Origin: a virus
Virus record (IMG/VR): IMGVR_UViG_3300021137_000017
Coordinates: 1-56,613 of that record
Reading direction: 5' to 3' (one strand)
DNA length: 56,613 nt
This document shows, piece by piece, positions 1 to 6,313 of the stretch; within the stretch, counting starts at the first letter, position 1; every line of letters starts with the position of its first letter. The notes beneath the pieces were generated by a model. It saw only the letters and a list, made by a program, of their open reading frames with translations, made no database searches and was not told the origin of the DNA. Both the position numbers and the translations under genes were made by a program.

Positions 1-100
1 CTGCTAATTTATCGAGCAAGTTATTAACACAATACTTAACTGAGTATTCGTAGGTATTACCGCAATCTCCGCATTGCCAAATTAATTCGTCTAGGTTCAT
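1..100 (-). CDS. Small CxxC protein, 3' end outside window
   Basis: Reading leftwards from an ATG at 98-100, the frame stays open to the window edge (33 codons). The product begins MNLDELIWQCGDCGN and has a CxxC pair (C10, C13) and a third Cys near residue 24, which suggests a metal-binding or zinc-ribbon micro-protein. Its ATG overlaps the TGA of the upstream gene (ATGA), so it is probably translationally coupled to it. The function is not recognised. Confidence 0.6.
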   Translation of the reverse strand, partial: MNLDELIWQCGDCGNTYEYSVKYCVNNLLDKLA

Positions 101-330
101 CCCAACTCCTTCTCAATTGCTTGGATAGTTGGGCAGGGATAGATTTGGTTGTACTGCATATACTCAGAATCAAGCCCACACGCTTCACACCCAATGTTTT
201 CGTATTCATCTGGACCTTCGCTTGGCCTATGTAATTCCACTACTGCACGGAGGGCATGATAAAGCGGCGGTGCTTGGTAATAATCTTCATTCCAAGCATC
301 TATTCTTGCCAGCAATTCATCGTGAGTCAT
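97..330 (-). CDS. Small Cys-containing actinophage-type protein, unknown function
   Basis: 77 aa. The ATG at 330 is preferred over an in-frame start at 348 because AGGAGG lies 6 nt upstream and the ATG overlaps the previous stop as TAATG. The second half has a CxxC pair followed by a pattern ending CPTIQAI, which resembles small proteins common in actinobacterial phages whose role is unknown. It sits in a chain of overlapping minus-strand micro-genes. Confidence 0.7.
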   Translation of the reverse strand: MTHDELLARIDAWNEDYYQAPPLYHALRAVVELHRPSEGPDEYENIGCEACGLDSEYMQYNQIYPCPTIQAIEKELG

Positions 331-470
331 TACCAGCCTCCTAGACACTTATCCGAATGGGTATGGATAGAATATTGAAGTAGATATTCGCCCTTGGTAG
401 GGGCAAAGAGCTCAACGCCGCAGGCGCCACATTTACCTGACCATTCTTCAGCATGCCAGTCATATGTCAT
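330..470 (-). CDS. 46-aa CxxC protein, unknown function
   Basis: 46 aa starting MTYDWHAEEW. The start at 470 overlaps the upstream TGA as ATGA, which decides it over a longer frame starting at 539. A CGAC pair near residue 14 and another Cys near the C-terminus suggest metal binding. No family is recognised. Confidence 0.65.
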   Translation of the reverse strand: MTYDWHAEEWSGKCGACGVELFAPTKGEYLLQYSIHTHSDKCLGGW

Positions 471-853
471 TCGTAACCACATCCCCCTACATGCTCTGCG
501 GATAAGTTGTGCAACCAGTGCCAGAAGCGCTGACGCCATGAAAGTTTAGCAGGGACATAAGGAGTCGCGTTTGTATCTTGTGAAAGTATCGAATACCAGT
601 TTAATGAGGTGAACGGAAGCACGCCCTTAGCAGTTCCGTAATGCGCGAGTGAAATTGTGTGATAAGGAGATTTGGGAAGATCTTTTATATTGTTTTCATT
701 TTTGACAATACGGTTCATTCCCGTCCCACAATCGGGGCAGTCACCCTTAATGACCTCGCGGCCGCTATCGGTGAGGCGCACGTAGGGGTTGACCATTGTT
801 TTTGTATCTTTGCACTTTACGCAAAACGCTTCGTAAAGTTTGGTCGCCCTCAT
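467..853 (-). CDS. DUF5679-like zinc-ribbon protein
   Basis: 128 aa. The N-terminal ~50 residues (MRATKLYEAFCVKCKDTKTM..., then GDCPDCGTGM) carry two CxxC pairs separated by a short strand-rich stretch, the pattern of the DUF5679 family of small phage and bacterial zinc ribbons. The remaining ~75 residues form an unrecognised tail rich in aromatics. The start at 853 is chosen because it overlaps the upstream stop (ATGA) and because the domain begins there, not at an in-frame start 27 nt upstream. The biochemical role is unknown. Confidence 0.7.
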   Translation of the reverse strand: MRATKLYEAFCVKCKDTKTMVNPYVRLTDSGREVIKGDCPDCGTGMNRIVKNENNIKDLPKSPYHTISLAHYGTAKGVLPFTSLNWYSILSQDTNATPYVPAKLSWRQRFWHWLHNLSAEHVGGCGYE

Positions 854-954
854 GCTTTTTCCTTCGGGCCCCTGATCCAACAGTCCTTACAGACGTATAG
901 GTGCGTTACACCGTAGAGTTCGGTCTTTTCCGATGACCCACATATATGGCACAT
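850..954 (-). CDS. 34-aa zinc-finger micro-protein
   Basis: 34 aa beginning MCHICGSSEKTE. Two CxxC pairs (C2/C5 and C22/C25) fit a single small zinc ribbon. It is linked on both sides by overlapping codons: TAATG with the upstream gene and ATGA with the downstream gene. That spacing and the Cys pattern are the evidence that it is real despite its size. The function is unknown. Confidence 0.6.
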   Translation of the reverse strand: MCHICGSSEKTELYGVTHLYVCKDCWIRGPKEKA

Positions 955-1121
955 TAGATATCAAACAAATCTTCTACTTCGATGTCCAAGTCAAAGTCAT
1001 CAAATTCGTCTTGCAAGTACAACCAGTAGCGACCTTCACGCACGTATCTAATAACGTAGTTCGCGACGCAGGTAATGATTACACCGGATAGGATGAGAAG
1101 GGCTATTCCAAGAAGTTTCAT
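954..1121 (-). CDS. Small single-pass membrane protein
   Basis: 55 aa. Residues 1-25 (MKLLGIALLILSGVIITCVA...) form a hydrophobic segment that could be a membrane anchor or signal; the C-terminal half is strongly acidic. AGGAG lies 5 nt before the ATG at 1121, and the ATG overlaps the upstream TGA. An inner-membrane phage accessory protein is plausible, but no function is recognised. Confidence 0.6.
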   Translation of the reverse strand: MKLLGIALLILSGVIITCVANYVIRYVREGRYWLYLQDEFDDFDLDIEVEDLFDI

Positions 1122-1270
1122 GCACACTCCTGACAGTGGTTCTGCGCTCGTAGGTTGGATCGGCTAGTTTCGTACGTATGCCCACAGTGTGAGCAAGGAA
1201 CAAAGATAACTTCGGTTGGATCTGGGTACTGCTTCTTAAGCATGCCAAACATGGCGCTTAGTAGGCTCAT
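1118..1270 (-). CDS. 50-aa zinc-ribbon protein
   Basis: 50 aa starting MSLLSAMFGMLKKQYPDP. It has C26/C29 (CSHCG) and C46/C49 (CQEC), a compact two-knuckle zinc-ribbon arrangement. It lies between the DUF2061-like gene and the small membrane protein in the minus-strand operon. A longer alternative frame across this region (1048-1248) lacks such features and is rejected. Confidence 0.6.
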   Translation of the reverse strand: MSLLSAMFGMLKKQYPDPTEVIFVPCSHCGHTYETSRSNLRAQNHCQECA

Positions 1271-1273
1271 GGG

Positions 1274-1480
1274 TCACTTCTTTCTAATTTTACTCCAGAG
1301 ACGTTCATGACCATAGAATAGTCCACTTTCCCAGATAATCTCAAATGACGCGATGGTTCCTGCCATTTTGGCAGATCCAGTTATTACCCATGCCGCGCCC
1401 GTAGCCACGGTCAGGTGGCAGGCATACCAGCTCAGGGTCTTGAGCAAACTTCGCTTATGGCTATCGTGGTTGTGGGTCAT
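1274..1480 (-). CDS. DUF2061-like membrane protein
   Basis: 68 aa with the DUF2061 layout: a basic N-terminus, LLKTLSWYACHLTVATGAAWVITG, a second hydrophobic segment, and a C-terminal HERLWSKI motif. Two short membrane helices are expected. DUF2061 proteins are small predicted membrane proteins of unknown activity found in bacteria and phages. In a phage it could affect host membranes, but nothing in the sequence shows this. Confidence 0.75.
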   Translation of the reverse strand: MTHNHDSHKRSLLKTLSWYACHLTVATGAAWVITGSAKMAGTIASFEIIWESGLFYGHERLWSKIRKK

Positions 1481-1496
1481 GCCATAAGTTTACTCT

Positions 1497-1757
1497 TTAA
1501 GAAACTCTTATGGTCTCAACTGCTTCGATAGGAGTGCTGACCCTAAGGTGTTGCTTGCCGTCGATATCTGTCCAGTAAAACTGTAGACCAGCCTCTTCGT
1601 CCGCGATATTGACCAATGCGTCGTATGGATGCCAACCCCCGTCGTTTTCCAACTGAGAAGCGTGCGTCGATGCCCATCGAATGAATTCCTGTCGATCCAT
1701 GTCGAGTAGATACACAGTCTCACTTGCCGTCGATACCTTGATAATTTCTCTTGTCAT
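1497..1757 (-). CDS. Hypothetical protein
   Basis: 86 aa, no recognised family. It is mildly acidic with evenly spaced aromatics and looks like a small globular fold. Its ATG overlaps the stop of the upstream gene (1754-1757, ATGA), which places it second in the leftward operon that starts near 1936. Confidence 0.65.
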   Translation of the reverse strand: MTREIIKVSTASETVYLLDMDRQEFIRWASTHASQLENDGGWHPYDALVNIADEEAGLQFYWTDIDGKQHLRVSTPIEAVETIRVS

Positions 1758-1936
1758 GACATTGTCCTTTCATGGGATTTACAGTAACTACCTCCCGGTA
1801 GTGGTGCACTAGCACATGGGTAACCACGTCTATTCTCTGCTAGACAATAGTTTCTTGTTGGAGGATTGAGAATCTTCTGAACAAGCAGCCATTGCCGATC
1901 GAAATCATTCGGATCAATTTCATCGATGTACAGCAT
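1754..1936 (-). CDS. Small Cys/His protein, first gene of the left operon
   Basis: 60 aa. The C-terminal part (RRGYPCASAPLPGGSYCKSHE) has a C-x(n)-G-x(n)-C-x2-H arrangement seen in short bacterial metal-binding motifs. It is the first gene of the minus-strand left operon. A TTGACT/TAAGAT promoter ends 6 nt before its ATG, so its mRNA may be leaderless; the nearest Shine-Dalgarno-like GGAGG is 12 nt away. The function is unknown. Confidence 0.65.
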   Translation of the reverse strand: MLYIDEIDPNDFDRQWLLVQKILNPPTRNYCLAENRRGYPCASAPLPGGSYCKSHERTMS

Positions 1937-1942
1937 CCCACG

Positions 1943-1972
1943 ATCTTACCTCCGCCAAAACCTCACAGTCAA
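1943..1972 (-). promoter_or_regulatory. Candidate leftward promoter, possibly leaderless
   Basis: On the minus strand, TTGACT (1967-1972) and TAAGAT (1943-1948) are separated by 18 bp. The ATG of the first left gene begins 7 nt after the -10 box, where a transcript would normally start, so a leaderless mRNA is predicted. The -35 box lies inside one copy of a 17-bp direct repeat. Confidence 0.45.
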
Positions 1973-2028
1973 ACCTCACCACGGGGCGCCAAACCTCATC
2001 AGGCCGATTCTAAAACCTCACAGTCAAA
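1957..2028. repeat. 17-bp direct repeat pair and four AAACCTCA units
   Basis: AAAACCTCACAGTCAAA occurs at 1957-1973 and again at 2012-2028. AAACCTCA alone occurs four times (1958, 1971, 1991, 2013). Read on the minus strand, each long copy holds TTGACTGTGAGG, a -35-like hexamer next to a half CRP-like site. This is a probable operator or duplicated promoter region controlling the leftward operon. Confidence 0.6.
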
Positions 2029-2083
2029 AGGCTACTATCTCGATTCCTAGATCACACCTATTACTGAAACCTGGCCCCGTTTG

Positions 2084-2193
2084 TGTGGCGTGGGTCATTT
2101 AAGGGTGGGGGGGTGTTGATTCCCGGAGTGTGGCGTAGCTCACAGCTCGAACACCTGTTCGTGTGACGTACGCGACATGTGACGTCCGTCACT
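2084..2193. promoter_or_regulatory. CRP/GlxR-like site cluster A
   Basis: Four matches to TGTGA-N6-TCACA with 1-3 mismatches lie at 2084-2099, 2129-2144, 2162-2177 and 2178-2193. The 2129 and 2178 copies are the best, each with one mismatch. The last two abut, and the cluster ends 16 bp before the -35 box of the first plus-strand unit. The TGTGA-N6-TCACA consensus is that of CRP and the actinobacterial CRP/GlxR family. The role here is inferred. Confidence 0.55.
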
Positions 2194-2209
2194 TGAGCGT
2201 GTTTGGTGC

Positions 2210-2238
2210 TTGACCACGCATGGCGGGAGGTATAGGTT
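2210..2238 (+). promoter_or_regulatory. Candidate promoter of first plus-strand unit
   Basis: TTGACC (2210-2215), a 17-bp spacer and TAGGTT (2233-2238, a TAnnnT-type -10) lie about 44 nt upstream of the first start codon at 2282. Confidence 0.5.
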
Positions 2239-2281
2239 GCTCTTAGTGGGGCGAACGTCCTCACACAAGGAGGCAAACCTT

Positions 2282-2446
2282 ATGAAACTCACACAACGCG
2301 GGCGGGTGGTGGTGGCTATCGCTTACCTCGCTCTCCTCGTTGGTATCTATTCCCTCGGCTCGTGGGTCAATAGTAACCAACACATCACACATTGCGGTCA
2401 GACTGATGAAGGCTGGGCGTGTTCTTATGGCTGGGGGAAAAAATGA
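2282..2446 (+). CDS. Small membrane protein
   Basis: 54 aa. The start at 2282 follows AGGAGG by 8 nt; the frame can be extended upstream to 2210, but that would run across the promoter. A basic N-terminus (MKLTQRGR) is followed by one hydrophobic helix (about residues 8-27), then a short outside-type tail with two Cys (HCGQTDEGWAC). It resembles the tiny membrane proteins frequent in actinophage early regions. The function is unknown. Confidence 0.65.
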   Translation: MKLTQRGRVVVAIAYLALLVGIYSLGSWVNSNQHITHCGQTDEGWACSYGWGKK

Positions 2447-2688
2447 ACCTTCTCCTACGCGTTAACGCTGGAAACGACACGAACGGAAACCCCCGCCGTG
2501 GCTGGATTCAGTACGGATTCAACGGCGCCGTGCTCTCCTTCATTGATGAGGGATACCAAGGACGGGACGCCATCACCAGTAAGTTGGGAGTCGGCTGGGA
2601 TACTGAGGACGGTTGGGTCGAGTCGGCTAACGTCCTCTACATCACCGCCAAGCAGTACCGGGACTACAAGAAAAACTTCACGCTCTAA
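2443..2688 (+). CDS. Hypothetical protein
   Basis: 81 aa starting MNLLLRVNAGNDTNGNPR. The ATG overlaps the previous stop (ATGA). The Gly-, Asp- and Trp-rich sequence with alternating hydrophobic positions suggests a small beta-rich fold. No family is recognised. Confidence 0.65.
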   Translation: MNLLLRVNAGNDTNGNPRRGWIQYGFNGAVLSFIDEGYQGRDAITSKLGVGWDTEDGWVESANVLYITAKQYRDYKKNFTL

Positions 2689-2849
2689 TGAAGGAATATT
2701 TTACGGTTGCTGTCTGGCATGAGGAGTGCCAGACAGAAATCGAAACACTCGCGGAATACGAACACGTAACAGACTCTATTGAGTACACCTGCCCAAGTTG
2801 TGGCGAAAAAGGCTCGGAAGGAAACTGGCTAGGAGGAATGGAAGAATGA
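2688..2849 (+). CDS. 53-aa protein with CxxC motif
   Basis: 53 aa (MKEYFTVAVWHEECQTEI...). The start overlaps the upstream TAA as TAATG. YTCPSCGEKG near residue 33 gives one CxxC pair; the upstream Cys14 could contribute. It is a likely metal-binding micro-protein of unknown role. Confidence 0.6.
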   Translation: MKEYFTVAVWHEECQTEIETLAEYEHVTDSIEYTCPSCGEKGSEGNWLGGMEE

Positions 2850-3028
2850 AGAAGACAAAAACCGTACACACCGCCCAAGTGGAGATTATCCACGAGGGAA
2901 GCGGAGCATCACTCACTTATGAATTCGAGTCCGATGAGTACAAATCAGAAGCGGACATATTGGCGGACTTTCAGTATTACCTGTCCATAATTGTAACCGA
3001 CCGAGAAGAAGTGGAGGTTGAAGCATGA
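2846..3028 (+). CDS. Hypothetical protein
   Basis: 60 aa. The ATG at 2846 overlaps the previous TGA and is preceded by AGGAGG, which decides it over an in-frame start at 2798. The product is acidic, with VEIIHEGSGASLTYEFESDEYKSE-type alternating strands. No family is recognised. Confidence 0.6.
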   Translation: MKKTKTVHTAQVEIIHEGSGASLTYEFESDEYKSEADILADFQYYLSIIVTDREEVEVEA

Positions 3029-3246
3029 CTCTGTACATGTGCAACGAAAACGGAGATTGGTGGGAGTTCTCATCCGACAGCGCTATCTTCATTATCGACG
3101 ACGAGAACGCTGGTATCAAGGCTCTTTTAGAAATTGAGGAGGTCGAACCGGGAGATGACAAGTTCGAGAAGTTCATCCGACAGAACGCCCTCTCAGTTAT
3201 CGAACTCACCGACGGAGAGTTTAAGGAGCGTGAGGTCCATGACTAG
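3025..3246 (+). CDS. Acidic hypothetical protein
   Basis: 73 aa, strongly acidic, starting MTLYMCNENGDWWEFSSD. It is coupled to the previous gene by ATGA. Such acidic small proteins are often inhibitors or DNA mimics in phages, but nothing specific supports that here. Confidence 0.6.
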   Translation: MTLYMCNENGDWWEFSSDSAIFIIDDENAGIKALLEIEEVEPGDDKFEKFIRQNALSVIELTDGEFKEREVHD

Positions 3247-3418
3247 CGTTATCTACAACCTATGCGTTATGAAGTATGAACAAGGCGGGCAAAGCGCCGT
3301 GTTAGATTTCGTATCGCGCAACTTTCCTGAAATTAAGTGGTCATGGTGTGAGCCGTGCGAGAGTGAATCTCCTATCGAAGATAGTACCTGCCTAGTATGC
3401 GGAGGCGCGACCACTTGA
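3239..3418 (+). CDS. 59-aa zinc-ribbon protein
   Basis: 59 aa. The start at 3239 (MTSVIYNL) lies 8 nt inside the previous gene, with AAGGAG upstream, and is preferred to a longer frame from 3134. Near the C-terminus, CEPC and CLVC pairs about 14 residues apart form a probable zinc ribbon. It is the last gene of the first plus-strand unit and is followed by a terminator. Confidence 0.6.
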   Translation: MTSVIYNLCVMKYEQGGQSAVLDFVSRNFPEIKWSWCEPCESESPIEDSTCLVCGGATT

Positions 3419-3456
3419 TTGCGAAGTTCGAACTTTAGGTTGCCTCCTAAAACATG

Positions 3457-3508
3457 AAGCCCTGGGTCTCTACGGTCTGGGGCTTTCGTGTGCCCGCGCA
3501 CATTTTTT
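3457..3508 (+). terminator. Terminator ending unit 1
   Basis: An imperfect hairpin pairs AAGCCC (3457) with GGGCTT (3480-3485). It is followed by a short hairpin, GTGTG-CCCG-CGCAC (3488-3501), and then A plus six T (3503-3508). Confidence 0.6.
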
Positions 3509-3542
3509 AAGGGCGCCAAATATTATTTCCCGATGCCTAATT

Positions 3543-3571
3543 GTTTGTGTTGGCCCACCCACCCCGTTGGG
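3543..3571. repeat. Conserved upstream block, copy 1 (diverged)
   Basis: GTTTGTGTTGGCCCACCCAC matches the blocks at 5361 and 6801 but lacks the TATCCC/GGGATA hairpin half. It occupies the same place, between a terminator and a CRP-like site cluster. Confidence 0.55.
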
Positions 3572-3577
3572 AGTTGT

Positions 3578-3690
3578 TGTGAGAGAGATCACATGAGATC
3601 CAGGTCACGTGATAGACATCACACGTCCGGGTACTTGACAAAGAGAGAATGTGAGCTGCGTCACGGCCGGTCAATGTGACCAAAGACACA
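3578..3690. promoter_or_regulatory. CRP/GlxR-like site cluster B
   Basis: Sites with the TGTGA-N6-TCACA pattern: 3578-3593 (perfect, N6 = GAGAGA), 3594-3609 (two mismatches, N6 = TCCAGG), 3608-3623 (one mismatch), 3650-3665 (one mismatch, N6 = GCTGCG) and 3675-3690 (one mismatch). The first two abut. A TTGACA at 3635-3640 lies inside the cluster without a convincing -10 box. The cluster sits upstream of the unit that begins at 3777. Confidence 0.6.
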
Positions 3691-3776
3691 CGCTGAAATG
3701 CTCGAAATGTCGGAGAGAGAGTGTAAGTTTGGACATGTCCCAAACGGGATGAACTAAACGAAAGAGGGGGCAGTAA

Positions 3777-4118
3777 ATGGAAGACGTAGTAACCACCCGT
3801 CCACTGTACGCGATTGCGTACGAAATTGAAGCCAATTGGAAAGGCTTAGCAACCACGGCGCAACGCCAGCAGTATGACCGCGATTACACTTTCCCAAAGG
3901 GTGTAAGTGTCACTTCAATGAATGCTCGCATGAATATTGACGCTCTCAAGACCCTTGAGTCTATCCGCGACAACTTCTATGCGGATTCTGCCGTGAGTGT
4001 GCTCTCGTATCTTCTCGGCGACCTAAGCGCATTCACCAAGCGCAATTCGGTCGACCCTGAAGCGCCAGCACGTATCAAGGCTGAAATCAAGCACCTTCTC
4101 AAGTGGACTGACAACTAA
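3777..4118 (+). CDS. Hypothetical protein, first gene of unit 2
   Basis: 113 aa, preceded by GAGGGGG. It is probably mostly helical (for example residues 47-70, then a second Ala/Leu helix). No family is recognised. It opens the second plus-strand unit, downstream of CRP-like cluster B, and overlaps the next gene by TAATG. Confidence 0.65.
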   Translation: MEDVVTTRPLYAIAYEIEANWKGLATTAQRQQYDRDYTFPKGVSVTSMNARMNIDALKTLESIRDNFYADSAVSVLSYLLGDLSAFTKRNSVDPEAPARIKAEIKHLLKWTDN

Positions 4119-4315
4119 TGCTAGTAACGCGAACCGATTCACTGCAGGAGCGCGTGACGCTCCTGCTAGTGGAAACTAATGTCCGACTTCGCAACCTCGA
4201 CTCCTCGCTTCAATTCGAGGAGTACGAGGACACCCTGGATCGCTTCGAACTTCAGGGACGCGCCAAGGCGCTCTACCAAGTATTACAACTAATCAAAGGA
4301 GAAAAGAATGCTTAG
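4118..4315 (+). CDS. Helical hypothetical protein
   Basis: 65 aa, predicted mainly alpha-helical with heptad-like Leu spacing (SLQERVTLLLVETNVRLRNL). It may dimerise through a short coiled coil. It is coupled to its neighbours by TAATG at the start and an 8-nt overlap at the end. The function is unknown. Confidence 0.6.
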   Translation: MLVTRTDSLQERVTLLLVETNVRLRNLDSSLQFEEYEDTLDRFELQGRAKALYQVLQLIKGEKNA

Positions 4316-4577
4316 CGACAATCTGATACTCGACCCTTATCTTCAGAGAATGGTCGAATTGGGAATGGACGGCGCGGATATCCTGCACGGTCACCTGAAG
4401 ACACTCATGCTCGAAGCAGAGAAACAACTCGACCTCGCGCAAGCGGACGAAGACAAGTCGGGAGAAGCCATGGATTCCATGGAGCGCAAGTATTGGGAAG
4501 GCGTGATTGAAGCGTATGGAGAAATCTATCGCCTGACCTACGCCATAGCATTCGCCAAGGGAGAGAAGAATGTCTGA
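4308..4577 (+). CDS. Helical acidic hypothetical protein
   Basis: 89 aa, acidic and helical, with AAAGGAG 7 nt upstream. It ends in AKGEKNV, like the previous gene (IKGEKNA), because both tails encode the Shine-Dalgarno sequence of the next gene; this does not imply homology. No family is recognised. Confidence 0.6.
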   Translation: MLSDNLILDPYLQRMVELGMDGADILHGHLKTLMLEAEKQLDLAQADEDKSGEAMDSMERKYWEGVIEAYGEIYRLTYAIAFAKGEKNV

Positions 4578-4860
4578 GATCCAGGGACTCATAGAAGAAC
4601 GCAACGCACAAGTGCTCGCCATTACGGACGAAAACCGGGAGAAGGGGGACGACTCGAACCCGATTCTGTACGCTGAGCAGGGACCGAACCGATTCGCACT
4701 CATGTCCCTATTCTTCACCGATACGGACGGCGTGCAGATTCAAGAAGATATAGAAGAACGCGAGATAGCCGTCAAATTCTTCACCGACACTGAAGAAATT
4801 GAACTAACCGAAGGCGCACTGTATTCATGGGCGCTCGATTTCTACAAGAACAACTACTAG
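4570..4860 (+). CDS. Acidic hypothetical protein
   Basis: 96 aa, strongly acidic, starting MSEIQGLIEERNAQ. GGGAGAG precedes the ATG, which overlaps the previous gene by 8 nt. No family is recognised. Confidence 0.6.
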   Translation: MSEIQGLIEERNAQVLAITDENREKGDDSNPILYAEQGPNRFALMSLFFTDTDGVQIQEDIEEREIAVKFFTDTEEIELTEGALYSWALDFYKNNY

Positions 4861-4870
4861 GGAGAATGCA

Positions 4871-5185
4871 ATGACTAATGACAACGTGTTGAGAGAAATG
4901 CTTGCGAGCGCCAAGGGGATTGCATGGGACACCTGCCATAAGATTTATGTCCTCATGACTGACGAGCAGGTCGAGAAGATGAGGGAGTATGAGTATGATC
5001 CAATTCACACCGACCTGGATCCACAAGAGATGTACGCCACGGTCATGGATTGGTGGGACAACTCCTGCAGCTTGAGATTCATTCAAGGAGTGGGCAACGC
5101 AATTGGTGGGGGTAATGAAGCAGACTTCTACTCCATTGTCCCACAAGGGGAGAACCTGTTCGACCGGGCTGAGGTAGACGCATGA
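4871..5185 (+). CDS. Hypothetical protein
   Basis: 104 aa starting MTNDNVLREMLASAKG, with GGGAG 7 nt upstream. Acidic and aromatic-rich in the middle (YEYDPIHTDLDPQEMYATV). It overlaps the following micro-gene by ATGA. No family is recognised. Confidence 0.6.
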   Translation: MTNDNVLREMLASAKGIAWDTCHKIYVLMTDEQVEKMREYEYDPIHTDLDPQEMYATVMDWWDNSCSLRFIQGVGNAIGGGNEADFYSIVPQGENLFDRAEVDA

Positions 5186-5274
5186 ACGAATACGAGGAGT
5201 ACGAAAAGGCGCGAGCTGAGGGCAAAGAGTACCTAGAGCTTTTACCGCATGAGACAGACGAAAGCCACGCCTAA
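5182..5274 (+). CDS. 30-aa acidic micro-protein
   Basis: 30 aa (MNEYEEYEKARAEGKEYLEL...), a single charged helix. Support is the ATGA overlap with the previous gene, the GAGGT ribosome-binding site and its position directly before a strong terminator. It could be a spurious tail of the operon. Confidence 0.45.
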   Translation: MNEYEEYEKARAEGKEYLELLPHETDESHA

Positions 5275-5286
5275 AGATTGTCAAGT

Positions 5287-5328
5287 AACCGCTCGTGTGA
5301 GATACATCACGCGGGCGGTTATTTTTTT
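5287..5328 (+). terminator. Strong terminator ending unit 2, built on a CRP-like palindrome
   Basis: A 14-bp stem (5287-5300 with 5307-5320, two G-T pairs) closes a GATACA loop and is followed by A and seven T (5322-5328). The upper stem and loop (5296-5311) read TGTGA-GATACA-TCACG, a one-mismatch CRP-like site. Confidence 0.85.
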
Positions 5329-5360
5329 ATAAGGGGAATGCCATTACCCAAAGCCAGAAT

Positions 5361-5402
5361 GTTTGTGTTGACCCTCCCACCCCTCATCCCTTCGGGATAG
5401 GG
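5361..5402. repeat. Conserved upstream block, copy 2
   Basis: This block starts GTTTGTGTTGACCC, continues with a C-tract and ends with ATCCC-TTC-GGGAT (hairpin, 5386-5398) followed by AGGG. It aligns base for base without gaps with 6801-6842. The minus strand has four G-runs (GGG, GGGG, GGG, GGG) with short loops, a quadruplex-capable pattern. Confidence 0.7.
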
Positions 5403-5514
5403 TGTGAGAGAGATCACATGTGATTTATCTCACATTGTGAGGCCGGTCACAGTGAGCTGCGTCACATGAGATCCAGGTCACACCAGCTCGGGAGAGAGTG
5501 TGACTAGTATCACG
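5403..5514. promoter_or_regulatory. CRP/GlxR-like tandem array C
   Basis: Six TGTGA-N6-TCACA sites lie at 5403-5418, 5419-5434 and 5436-5451 (all perfect), 5451-5466 and 5467-5482 (one mismatch each) and 5499-5514 (one mismatch). The first five are almost contiguous, with starts 15-17 bp apart. The N6 cores GAGAGA, GCTGCG and TCCAGG recur in other clusters, which points to duplication of cassettes. Confidence 0.75.
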
Positions 5515-5531
5515 TGCAGAATGGTATGAAT
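5499..5531 (+). promoter_or_regulatory. Candidate promoter overlapping last site of array C
   Basis: The last CRP-like site ends at 5514, and ATGGTAT starts at 5521. The same arrangement, with identical spacing, is found at 7118-7150. An extended -10 of the form TGG-TATGAA is possible, with the palindrome covering the -35 region. No -35 consensus is seen. Confidence 0.35.
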
Positions 5532-5598
5532 TGGAGAGAGAGAGTGAGAGACTTCTCTTACTAGGTACTCTCCTAGTTATTAGATATGGGGGCAAGAT

Positions 5599-6303
5599 AT
5601 GGACATGGCACTGAAGCCTAGTAAGGACAGGAAAGTTGCTAACTCACTCACACCGTCGGGAGGGGTACGCATTGCGAACTCTTTCGGATTACCTGCAGGA
5701 TTAAATTATTCATGCCCTAGCGCCACAAGTGTATGCTCGAAAGTCTGCTACGCGGGCAAGTTGGAGAAGATATATAAAGGGGTCAAGATTAATCTCACGC
5801 ATAATTGGGATTTGGTTAAGGACGCCGATATGGATCACGTCACTAATCTACTTAACAGCATGATTATTGATTTCATTACTGAATGCGAGCGAAAGGGTTC
5901 GGCTAAGTTATTCCGTATCCATTGGGACGGCGATTTCTTCTCAGACACCTATATTGGCGCATGGCGTCATGTTATTGAAAGTCATCCCGACGTCCGCTTT
6001 TGGGTGTATACCCGCGTGATTCGCGCGACGGTATTACTTAAGGGGATTGATAATCTCGCGCTCTATTTCTCCACTGATAAGGATAATTTCGCGCTCGCTA
6101 AGATTGCGCTTAAGAATGGCGCACGATTGGCGATGTTAGATGAGACTTTCGAAGCAGGACGCGAGCGCCTAGCGTCGATTGGTGAGCGTGGCGCGATGTG
6201 TCCTGAACAGCGTGGTCAGATAGATCTAAACGGCGCGTGCGTCGCGTGCGGGTTATGTATTAAAGGTAAGACTAATATTCTATTTTCAATTACTAAGAAA
6301 TAA
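5599..6303 (+). CDS. GP88-family protein
   Basis: 234 aa. It resembles the phage and plasmid GP88 family (named after a mycobacteriophage gene 88 product): an N-terminal LTPSGGVRIANSFGLPAGLNYSCPSAT segment with clustered Cys (C39, C46, C50), a central FRIHWDGDFFSD stretch, and a C-terminal Cys cluster (CPEQRGQ...CVACGLC). Four C-terminal Cys plus the N-terminal set suggest metal or Fe-S binding. The activity of the family is not established. GGGGG lies 7 nt before the ATG. It opens unit 3 downstream of array C. Confidence 0.65.
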   Translation: MDMALKPSKDRKVANSLTPSGGVRIANSFGLPAGLNYSCPSATSVCSKVCYAGKLEKIYKGVKINLTHNWDLVKDADMDHVTNLLNSMIIDFITECERKGSAKLFRIHWDGDFFSDTYIGAWRHVIESHPDVRFWVYTRVIRATVLLKGIDNLALYFSTDKDNFALAKIALKNGARLAMLDETFEAGRERLASIGERGAMCPEQRGQIDLNGACVACGLCIKGKTNILFSITKK

Positions 6304-6313
6304 GGAGAAGATC

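Noticed and set aside
1048-1248. 66-codon minus-strand frame
   Set aside because: It competes with two better-supported micro-genes (954-1121 and 1118-1270) that have overlapping codons, ribosome-binding sites and zinc or membrane motifs.
1957-2028. Possible CRISPR array
   Set aside because: Only two full repeats of 17 bp with irregular short spacing and no cas genes; the Cas4-like gene belongs to a phage recombination operon.
3635-3663. TTGACA as -35 of a unit-2 promoter
   Set aside because: No -10-like hexamer lies 16-18 bp downstream; the position is GC-rich and covered by a CRP-like site.
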